Assembly (NCBI GenBank): GCA_011391085.1
Contig: JAABRD010000003.1
Span: 62,001-126,000, forward strand
Source: Thiotrichaceae bacterium
Lineage (GTDB): Bacteria > Pseudomonadota > Gammaproteobacteria > Beggiatoales > Beggiatoaceae
Reading direction: 5' to 3'
Length of the DNA stretch: 64,000 nucleotides
Part shown: positions 46,211 to 53,154 of the stretch, in pieces
Numbering within the stretch: position 1 is the stretch's first letter
How the letters are laid out: the number at the start of each line of letters is the position of its first letter
Notes under the pieces: model-generated
Told to the model about the DNA's origin: nothing
The model's input: the letters and a program-made list of their open reading frames with translations, nothing else
Database searches by the model: none
Position numbers and translations under genes: made by a program

Positions 46211-46527
46211 CGAGCGTAGGGTGCGTTAGGCGCGTGTGTTTGCGCCGTAACGCACCCTTTCTGGTGGCTTGGTGGCAATTTATACAAGGGGGTGCGTTAC
46301 GCTAACGCTAACGCACCCTACGTTCTACGTTCTACGCTGGAGCGCAATAAGAATTATTGCGCAATAATTCAGCAGATTGGGTACCCACCCTACATAGACT
46401 ATAACAATGAGTTGACTTCCTCATTGACTTCTATTACAATATTCAAATAGCCAACCTCTCTAAGTTTAAGTTTTCAAAATGAGTATAAACCATAATTTTT
46501 ATATGTCTTCTTCTAAAAAAACGGGAA
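46211..46527. other. Repeats between PIN cassette and FGE gene
   Basis: GTAGGGTGCGTTAGGCGC / GCTAACGCACCCTACG arms at about 46214-46322, then a single GGAGCGCAATAAGAATTATT arm at 46339-46368. The last 100 bases are AT-rich. Nothing coding is seen. Confidence 0.6.
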
Positions 46528-46545
46528 CCCCCGCTTACGCGGAGG
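46528..46545 (-). terminator. GC-rich hairpin after the FGE gene
   Basis: On the minus strand a 7-bp stem (CCTCCGC / GCGGGGG, one G-U pair) with a GTAA loop lies about 40 bases after the stop codon and is followed by CCCG and seven T. It fits an intrinsic terminator. It also resembles the hairpin that follows variable regions of diversity-generating retroelements (7-10 bp stem, 4-base loop), although the known loops are of GRNA type. Confidence 0.6.
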
Positions 46546-46582
46546 GAAAGGCGTAAAGGGTAAAAGAATAAAGATAAAAGGC

Positions 46583-49500
46583 TTACATCCTGGCGAGGCG
46601 AAAACCGACATCGTAGCCTCGGTCCGCACGCGCGTTCCTGCCGCGGGTGGACGCACGCACCCACCGCGGGTCGTAGTACCAAGCACCGCCGCGAATCACA
46701 CGAAGGCTGCCATCATTGGCACGATTATTGCTAGAGCCATCCTTATTGGCATCATTTTCACCCGCACACTCTAACTCTTTACCACTATATTTCTCCTCAT
46801 ATTCTGAACAAGTCCATTCCCAAACATTTCCCACCGTATCGCACAATCCAAACGGATTGTACACAAAAGAACAAACTGGGGCAGTTAATTTATTATCCCA
46901 TTGACTTCCACAACCATCACAATTCGCATGATTACCACCAATCTCATTACCCCACCAATAATCCGTTTCCGTCCCAGCCCGTGCTGCATATTCCCATTCC
47001 GCTTCCGTCGGCAAACGATACGACTCACCTGTCAACTCACTTAACCATTCTGCATAAGCCGTCGCACCATCCCAAGAGACATTAATCACCGGACGCTTAC
47101 CACGTCCCCAACCCCTATCACCAGGCTTTTCTTGCCCCGTTTGTTCAGCAAAATAGTCATATTCCTCAAACGTCACTTCATGGCGACCCATTGCAAAACT
47201 TTTTACTGAAACAGCATGAACCGGCTGTTCATCAGCAAACCCTGTTCCTTGTATATCACCCATTCGAAATTGACCGGCGGGAATAGTGACCATTTCTGGC
47301 AACACTGGAAAAGTAATATACCACACCTGTCCATCACTTGTCAACACCACTCTACTAATTTTTAATTGTTCCCCCCCAACTTCCACTTGCACATACAATG
47401 GCTTTTGAGAATTATTCTGCCAAAAAGAATCAGCCACTTGAGAAGTCATCTCAACTCTCCCCAATTTCAGCAACCCCAAAAACTTTACCCAAGTTGCCTG
47501 CCATTCCAAAGTAACAAATAATTTTTCAGCCTTCGCATTATAATTCTTGAGAGAAGCCACCCCCACTTGATAACGTGCCTCACCTTGTGAACTGGCTTGA
47601 TTAAACTCCGCCAGCAACCGTTCACGACGCGCTTGAAACTCTTGCGCACTTTCAAAAACACCACGTTGTGGATTAAGAATCTCAGGAAGATTAGACGATT
47701 CAGGCAACCCCAACACATACAAAAAACTCCCCACAATTCCCAAGACTCCAACCCACATCACCATACTCATTGCCCATCTCAATTTTGGTAATTGTGTTGA
47801 TGTCACAAACTTCGACATCACTTCAAGTACCACCTTTGGCACCCTAACACTCAATGGATCTGCCAAAAACGTCAAGAATATATAATCTCGCAACGCACTC
47901 CGCTTGTCAACTGTTTTAGACAAAATCGGCAATAATTTTTTTACCAAAGTTAACCAACCCTTCTGTTGTTCTCTCGCCACCTCCAACCGAAACTCCCCTT
48001 TTCCCCCTTCCACAGCCGTCAGCAACAACACTTGCAACGCTTCCCGTATCTCCTTTTCCTGCGCCAAAGACAAGTCCTTCACTAACTTCTCCCGCAACCA
48101 ATTGGGCATGTAGCCATAACGAAACCAAGATAACCGGGCTAATTTTGCCAATCGTTCCTCATTGAGAACCTGCAATGCTTCCCCCAAATACAACGTCAAT
48201 TGCCAGCGTAATTCGGGATACACCGCACAGGCACTGAACCAATCATAGCCCGTTGCACCTAAAAACTGACGCACTTGCGCTAACAATTCCGTCACTGTTT
48301 CAGCCTCTGGTGCATGACGTTCCAAATAACGACGGGGACGGTCTATCAACATCTCCGGAAAAGGTGATTCTGGAGAAGACGCAAGGTCTGCTTTTCTCTG
48401 TTCATTGATATATTCCACCAAGACAGTTAAACCCTTTTCATTGGCGGGCAAGACGAGAAAACCTGCTTCGTCTTCTAATAACTTCTCACGATAGCCCCAT
48501 TGTGGTTGCGCTTCCAAAGTGAACAAAGTACGTTGTGACCAATCAGACAATTGCGTCACCCACCCCGCCAATTCGCCCGTAATGGGATGAATGAACCCTT
48601 GACCATCAGTAAAAATTAACAAGCGATGCTGCGGATAACGCCCTGCCAATTCGGGCAGAGTCAGCGGTGGCAATTGCGGTTGTTCTGGATAACACCGCCG
48701 TGGGTCGGCATCAAAATAATAACGGGTGATAAACACTTCCTCCGCTTCCAACCGTTTGACCAAAGTATTGATAAACTCAGCTTGATGGTCTCTAAACGTG
48801 GTGCGGTCTATCAATACCAAATATTCAGGAGAGGTTTGCACCGTGCCCATGACCGGCGTAAACCATCCTCCCGCTTGAATCGTTTTGGCCAAGGTCGTCT
48901 TCACGTCCAAATGAGAAGTAGGCAAAGTGAAATGTTTGCGCAACCCTTGGGCTACCCGTTGCAACGGTACAGAGGAGAATAACTGGTGTTGATGCCCCTG
49001 AACCAAAAATTGTTGGAGGTCGGGTTGCGTGGAGACCGTTTTGCGGGCTAGAAAACGATGCACTTGGTATTGCCACCATAACCACCAGGTCAAAAACAGA
49101 AACAAGGGGAGTAATAAAGTTAGCCCAATATTCCATTTGGATTCCCAAATATTTTGCGAAAGAGTGGGTTGGGAAGGAGGTATCGCGATCTTTGAAGTTT
49201 CTGGCGGCAATCCCGACGGTTTCACCACTTCAGGCGCAGGTGAAGAAGTGGTTGTTTCATCAATAGGTTTGGTTACTTGAGGAGACTTAAGTTCAGAACT
49301 ATCTTGGTTTAATTTGAATAATTCCATAGGTACTAAAATCAACATCAATACCAATACCAGTCGCCAGGTCCATTTCCAAAACGTCATGCCTCGACTGATA
49401 GATTTTAATTCAATTTCTAAAGACGAAGGTTGCGACTTCACTTCGATTCTCGTTTCAAATCGACTCACCCATTTCTCGAAATGCAGGACAAAGTCTTCTT

Positions 49501-49705
49501 GTTCTTTTAGTGAATGACATAATACCGGGGCCAAGAAAGTCTGCAAGTCGGCTAATTTAGCGGGCAAGCGACCTTGGGCAGTGAGTGCCAGAATTAAATT
49601 TTGCACCGTGATAAATTGTTCTAGGCCGATGTTGTAGCCAAATCTGGTGCGTAATTCATCGATAAAATTGAGAAGGTCTTGAGTGAGAGTGTTAGGGTTA
49701 AGCAT
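46583..49705 (-). CDS. vWA-like/FGE-domain membrane protein, conflict-system effector or sensor
   Basis: A 1040-residue protein. Residues 1-90 are a helical domain. TM1 lies near 113-130 and TM2 near 191-212. Residues ~290-430 have a vWA-like fold (SPEYLVLIDRTTFRDHQAEF, HRLLIFTDGQGFIHPITGEL), in which the metal-site D-x-S-x-S is degenerate (DRTTF). A third hydrophobic stretch (WVGVLGIVGSFLYVLGL) follows at about residue 650. The last ~240 residues are a formylglycine-generating-enzyme (SUMF1) domain: MVTIPAGQFRMGDIQG, RHEVTFEEYDYFAEQ, YRLPTEAEWEYAARAGTETD, NPFGLCDTVGNVWEWT. The C-terminus RGGAWYYDPRWVRASTRGRN...GFRLARM is much richer in GC than the rest and fits a variable region. In this operon it probably couples a surface or ligand-sensing FGE fold to the MoxR ATPase. 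Confidence 0.85.
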   Translation of the reverse strand: MLNPNTLTQDLLNFIDELRTRFGYNIGLEQFITVQNLILALTAQGRLPAKLADLQTFLAPVLCHSLKEQEDFVLHFEKWVSRFETRIEVKSQPSSLEIELKSISRGMTFWKWTWRLVLVLMLILVPMELFKLNQDSSELKSPQVTKPIDETTTSSPAPEVVKPSGLPPETSKIAIPPSQPTLSQNIWESKWNIGLTLLLPLFLFLTWWLWWQYQVHRFLARKTVSTQPDLQQFLVQGHQHQLFSSVPLQRVAQGLRKHFTLPTSHLDVKTTLAKTIQAGGWFTPVMGTVQTSPEYLVLIDRTTFRDHQAEFINTLVKRLEAEEVFITRYYFDADPRRCYPEQPQLPPLTLPELAGRYPQHRLLIFTDGQGFIHPITGELAGWVTQLSDWSQRTLFTLEAQPQWGYREKLLEDEAGFLVLPANEKGLTVLVEYINEQRKADLASSPESPFPEMLIDRPRRYLERHAPEAETVTELLAQVRQFLGATGYDWFSACAVYPELRWQLTLYLGEALQVLNEERLAKLARLSWFRYGYMPNWLREKLVKDLSLAQEKEIREALQVLLLTAVEGGKGEFRLEVAREQQKGWLTLVKKLLPILSKTVDKRSALRDYIFLTFLADPLSVRVPKVVLEVMSKFVTSTQLPKLRWAMSMVMWVGVLGIVGSFLYVLGLPESSNLPEILNPQRGVFESAQEFQARRERLLAEFNQASSQGEARYQVGVASLKNYNAKAEKLFVTLEWQATWVKFLGLLKLGRVEMTSQVADSFWQNNSQKPLYVQVEVGGEQLKISRVVLTSDGQVWYITFPVLPEMVTIPAGQFRMGDIQGTGFADEQPVHAVSVKSFAMGRHEVTFEEYDYFAEQTGQEKPGDRGWGRGKRPVINVSWDGATAYAEWLSELTGESYRLPTEAEWEYAARAGTETDYWWGNEIGGNHANCDGCGSQWDNKLTAPVCSFVYNPFGLCDTVGNVWEWTCSEYEEKYSGKELECAGENDANKDGSSNNRANDGSLRVIRGGAWYYDPRWVRASTRGRNARADRGYDVGFRLARM

Positions 49706-49762
49706 AATAGGTTAAAGTTAAGTGGATTATTCAACTCGATGTTCAAATTCTTTTTCAAAACT

Positions 49763-50026
49763 CTGCGGGACTAGAGGCTTCCGCCAGGTCGGGCGGGACT
49801 AGAGGCTTCCGCCGGGGGCCGTTCCCGGTGATTTGACGCCGTTCTGCGCCCCTCCGGCTAAAGCCTCTAGTCCAGCGGAACAGAACGGTGGACTAGAGGC
49901 TTCCGCCGGGGGCCGTTCCCGGTGATTTGACGCCGTTCTGCGCCCCTCCGGCTAAAGCCTCTAGTCCAGCGGAACAGAACGGTGGACTAGAGGCTTCCGC
50001 CGGGGGCCGTTCCCCGTGATTTGATT
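49763..50026. repeat. Tandem CTAGAGGCTTCCGCCGG repeats, ~105 bp units
   Basis: A ~105-base unit (GGACTAGAGGCTTCCGCCGG, GGGCCGTTCCCGGTGATTTG, CCCTCCGGCTAAAGCCTCTA) is repeated twice almost exactly, with a third copy cut at about 50026, where it has run into a gene remnant. Each unit is itself a palindrome. Confidence 0.9.
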
Positions 50027-50113
50027 ATGTTCTGCGTCCTCTATTTCGTTTTGGTAGAACTTAAACAGTGCGTTGGCATCAAAATAATATCTGGATTCTG
50101 GGGAGTGAGTCAT
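49961..50113 (-). pseudogene. 5' remnant of a PIN-like gene
   Basis: Six bases after the receiver gene an ORF starts MTHSPESRYYFDANALFKFY, and continues QNEIEDAEHN. The R-Y-Y-F-D-A-N-A-L-F-K-F-Y segment matches the first strand of PIN toxins (hydrophobic-D-x-S/N-A-L-x-K). After about 32 residues the frame enters the CTAGAGGCTTCCGCC repeat and soon stops. Only the N-terminus of the original gene survives. Confidence 0.55.
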
Positions 50114-50119
50114 TGGATT

Positions 50120-50524
50120 TTAGTCCTGTCTAGGCAGTGCGGCCAAGAGTTGTTCAATCTCTTTCAGCGACAGAAAGCCTGTCAATTCTTTGAGTTTGTT
50201 CAGTAATTCTTCCAGCAACAGTCCAGATTTTTCAAACCAAGCCCTGACTCCCGCGTTAAGTGCCGTGATGACATCTTCTCGATTGCCTTCTCCTGGTCCA
50301 CTTAAAACAATCACATCCGTTTCAATCTTCTCCTCAGCGGCCCGGCGAATCAAATCTAATCCATTTAAACCTGGCAACTGAAGAGAGACTAATGCTACAT
50401 CAAATTCGCCCTGACGTAGCTTGTCTAACCCTTCTAAACCATCTTGGGCGGTGTCGACTTGGAAACCTTGTTGAGTCAAAAATTGACCGTAAGTGTTAAG
50501 TAATTCAGGGTTGTGGTCAACCAT
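50120..50524 (-). CDS. Degenerate receiver-domain protein
   Basis: A 134-residue single-domain response regulator. The fold is clear (MVDHNPELLNTYGQFLTQQG, LPGLNGLDLIRRA, TDVIVLSGPGEGN), but the phospho-acceptor Asp is replaced by Ser (FDVALVSLQLPG, Ser47) and the second acidic residue by His (VDH). So it probably signals without phosphorylation. The frame runs upstream to 50641 through a GGAGTACGGAATTTATTCC repeat. If translated from there, the first 37 residues would be repeat-derived; ATG 50524 loses the usual I-L before V-D. It follows the MoxR gene by ~120 bases. Confidence 0.8.
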   Translation of the reverse strand: MVDHNPELLNTYGQFLTQQGFQVDTAQDGLEGLDKLRQGEFDVALVSLQLPGLNGLDLIRRAAEEKIETDVIVLSGPGEGNREDVITALNAGVRAWFEKSGLLLEELLNKLKELTGFLSLKEIEQLLAALPRQD

Positions 50525-50530
50525 GAGAAT

Positions 50531-50642
50531 TTGGAGTACGGAATTTATTCCGTTTTGGTTTTGGAGTACGGAATTTATTCCGTTTTGGTTTTGGAGTACG
50601 GAATTTATTCCGTTGCCAACGGAATAAATTCCGTACTCCAAA
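50531..50642. repeat. Tandem GGAGTACGGAATTTATTCCG repeats
   Basis: Three direct copies of TTGGAGTACGGAATTTATTC plus CGTTTTGG, and one inverted copy, lie between the MoxR gene and the receiver gene and run into the receiver's N-terminal codons. Confidence 0.9.
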
Positions 50643-50647
50643 ACCGC

Positions 50648-51658
50648 TTAAACCATTACTGATACAATATCACCTTTCTTCAACCATTTCTCAGCCATTT
50701 CTTGATCTTCCCGCGTCTTCACCAAACTACTCAAAGTCTCTTTAACCCTATCAGCAGGCCGAGTAGCCAACGGATTCTCTTCCTCTTTAAACATGTCTCG
50801 CAACACCTGTAACCAATTTAACAACTCCGCAGTCGCTGGTTTCTTCCGCAAACTGGCCTGTCGTAATTGTGCGAAAATGTCTAATGCGTCATTCAGAAAG
50901 GGACTACCTTGTTTGAGATTTTCTCCCAACCGTGTTTCCACAATCTTGACCAAACGTTCACGGTCTGGAAAAGAAATATGGTAGTAAATACAACGACGTA
51001 AGAAGGCATCGGGTAAGTGTTTTTCCGAATTACTGGTTAACACCAGAATCGGGGAAAACTGAGGACCCGCTTGGATAAGTCGGTTCTCTAATTCGGGAAT
51101 GCGAAAATATAAATTTTCTACTTCATTGAGAATATCATTGGGAAAATCGCGAGGGGCTTTGTCGATCTCGTCAATGAGGACTATGGAACGACGAGGTTCA
51201 CGATAATTTGTCTCTGCCAACGGCAAAAATGGTTGAATCTGTTCAGCAGGTTGAGTCAACAAAATGGCCGTACCTAACGCATTGAAAGTAAAATATTTAA
51301 GAGGGTCAATGACCGTCCCCGCTGGTTGCGTTTGAATCGCCCGGAAGTGACTTAAAGCGTCATAGAAATAAAACAAATCGCGGGCGGTGCTGGTGGACTT
51401 CGTTTCAAATTTTAGAGGCGGTTCTAGTCCCAGTTGATAAGCCAAACTATAGGCCAGTTGTGTTTTGCCGGTGCCAGGTTCGCCGGAGAGTAATAACGGT
51501 TGTCCCAAAAGCAGGGCGACGTTGACTGCGTCCACCAGTCCTTTCTCAGGTAGGTAGGCGTCGGGACGAGTTTGGGAGAGGTGGCGTGACGGGGGTAACG
51601 CTACCGGTGTTGCTGGACGTTGCGGAGGAGGTTGGGGGGTGTAAAAGGGGTAGTTCAT
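50648..51658 (-). CDS. MoxR-family AAA+ ATPase
   Basis: A 336-residue AAA+ protein. Walker A is GEPGTGKT (59-66), Walker B is IVLIDEID (159-166), sensor 1 is in LVLTSNSEKHLPDAF and the Arg finger in FLRRC. The opening YLPEKGLVDAVNVALLLGQP and the phrase FETKSTSTARDLFYFYDALS are those of the MoxR type found with vWA and EAD proteins in conflict loci rather than of the DUF58-linked type. It would remodel its partner in an ATP-dependent way. Its ATG overlaps the stop of the EAD2-iSTAND gene (ATGA). Confidence 0.92.
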   Translation of the reverse strand: MNYPFYTPQPPPQRPATPVALPPSRHLSQTRPDAYLPEKGLVDAVNVALLLGQPLLLSGEPGTGKTQLAYSLAYQLGLEPPLKFETKSTSTARDLFYFYDALSHFRAIQTQPAGTVIDPLKYFTFNALGTAILLTQPAEQIQPFLPLAETNYREPRRSIVLIDEIDKAPRDFPNDILNEVENLYFRIPELENRLIQAGPQFSPILVLTSNSEKHLPDAFLRRCIYYHISFPDRERLVKIVETRLGENLKQGSPFLNDALDIFAQLRQASLRKKPATAELLNWLQVLRDMFKEEENPLATRPADRVKETLSSLVKTREDQEMAEKWLKKGDIVSVMV

Positions 51659-52818
51659 GGTTTATTTCTATCATTACAGTATTTTTCACGTAAAAATTCA
51701 ACTTCTTTAACGACAGGTTCCATAGGCAGTTTATCCTTCTCAGCGAAAATCTGACGGAGTTCTCGCAATAATTCAGGGTGACGACAATCTGGTAAATACT
51801 TTCTCGCCCATTCTTCCACATCGAGGCTTCTAATATCCTGTAATTCTGGCAACACCACCCCAGGTACTGAAAACTTGGCGAGAAAATCTTCTTTGGCCAG
51901 ATTTTCAAACGTTTCCCTGATAGTTTGATTAACTGATGTTCTCTTGAACAAACGGTGAAACCAGCTATTTTTCACATTATCTTGATAATGAAAAAACACA
52001 CATATCAACAATAGTTGGTTAGGGGCAAGGGAACAGTTCCAATCACTCCAAAAACGAATGAAAGACTCAAGTAGTTTTTCTTTCTCACAGTCTAGCCAAT
52101 GTTCAGTGTACATGTGAGTGTGGAGTATCACAGGAAAAGGATAAGTGGCAACTTTTCGAATAATTTCTGTGACTTTAACTTCAGCGTATCTATCAGATAA
52201 CAGGGCTTCTGCTAAACTAATTCGAATACTCTCATGTAAGTCATTCAGATTATCAATATTGCAATTAATATGATAGGACGCCACGCCCTCTTTACTCAAG
52301 GTAAAATCCGGGATTAATTCTTTTTCCAGACGAGTTAAAAAGGTATCGCTACATTGGTTCTCGTTACTGTGAATAAAACAAAGCAGAGGACCTGTATTAT
52401 CAGGACATTTTCGTATCGTCTTAATTGCAGAAATTAATTTTGTAGTTTGCTTATCACGGTTAATCAAATAGGGTAACAATGAACCTTTGTTCGCTTTTTT
52501 AGGGGACAAATTAGATTTATCTTTCGTCTGATAACTAGACAGCCCTAAATTATCTATTAATTCCTCAACTTGTTGCAATGGAATAGTCTCCCCCTCAAAG
52601 ACACGAATAGTTGCCACCAACTCAGTTAAACCGTTTGGATATTTTGAACAGGTTTCAACAATCTTTATGACTTGGTCTCGATTGGTTGAACCATGAGGAA
52701 TGGCATTGGACATGTTTTTGGGTAGCTGATTCAATAGCGCGGAAAGTGAATGTTGGTCTTTGAGGCTAGGACATTCTAACAGTGCCTCGACTAGTTTTAA
52801 GAGGTGGTTAGTTAACAT
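51655..52818 (-). CDS. EAD2-iSTAND conflict-system protein
   Basis: A 387-residue protein. Residues 1-90 match effector-associated domain 2: LLKLVEALLECPSLKDQHSL, SNAIPHGSTNRDQVIKIVET, CSKYPNGLTELVATIRVFEG. Residues ~110-330 resemble the inactive STAND domain (SLLPYLINRDKQTTKLISAI, GPLLCFIHSNENQCSDTFLT): a P-loop-like start without the Gly-Lys-Ser/Thr motif. A short helical tail ends the protein. EADs are adaptor domains that bring an effector to its partner by like-with-like pairing. The stop overlaps the MoxR start, which strongly supports a shared function. Confidence 0.75.
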   Translation of the reverse strand: MLTNHLLKLVEALLECPSLKDQHSLSALLNQLPKNMSNAIPHGSTNRDQVIKIVETCSKYPNGLTELVATIRVFEGETIPLQQVEELIDNLGLSSYQTKDKSNLSPKKANKGSLLPYLINRDKQTTKLISAIKTIRKCPDNTGPLLCFIHSNENQCSDTFLTRLEKELIPDFTLSKEGVASYHINCNIDNLNDLHESIRISLAEALLSDRYAEVKVTEIIRKVATYPFPVILHTHMYTEHWLDCEKEKLLESFIRFWSDWNCSLAPNQLLLICVFFHYQDNVKNSWFHRLFKRTSVNQTIRETFENLAKEDFLAKFSVPGVVLPELQDIRSLDVEEWARKYLPDCRHPELLRELRQIFAEKDKLPMEPVVKEVEFLREKYCNDRNKP

Positions 52819-52834
52819 GATTTACAAGTTGTCT

Positions 52835-52975
52835 CCAGAATCGGTAAGTAGTGAAGCAGAAATTTTCTGGTATAATGACGCCCTTACCCTCACCCCCCGG
52901 CCCCTCTCCCTCTGGGAGAGGGGCCGGGGGTGAGGGCGACGATTGAAAATACGGTAAAATTTCTGCTTCGGTACT
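52835..52975. mobile_element. Second type of MITE-like element
   Basis: The ends AAGCAGAAATTTTCTGGTAT and GGTAAAATTTCTGCTTC are inverted, so the unit differs from the GGTAGTGATGCAAT family, yet the core CCCTCACCCCCCGGCCCCTC / GGGCCGGGGGTGAGGGC is shared. A half copy of the same ends occurs near 27229-27260. Confidence 0.7.
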
Positions 52976-53154
52976 TAACAAGTTTAAATTATCTAAGAGT
53001 GGCTTTTTTTATCAAATTTTCTGAATATACTGAGATAGTATACCAAATCAACTTCAGAAATCCAATCAATTTCAGAAATCCAATCAACTCCAAGAGTCCA
53101 AAGCGTAGTTTTGTCACGTACAAAGCCACGCTTTGGACTGTATGGTCACTTAAA
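52976..53154. repeat. GGAGTCCAAAGCG palindrome and short direct repeats
   Basis: AATCAACTTCAGAAATCC-type 18-base direct repeats lie at about 53045-53085, then GAGTCCAAAGCGTAGTTTTG and its complement to 53143. It could act as a terminator for the transglutaminase gene. Confidence 0.6.

Noticed and set aside
46443-46682. ORF MVLRPAVGACVHP... overlapping the FGE end
   Set aside because: It is a frame shadow of the GC-rich FGE C-terminus and lacks a ribosome site and family match.
46211-52818. Reverse transcriptase or template repeat for a retroelement near the FGE gene
   Set aside because: No ORF with YxDD-type RT motifs and no second copy of the variable-region sequence was found in this window.
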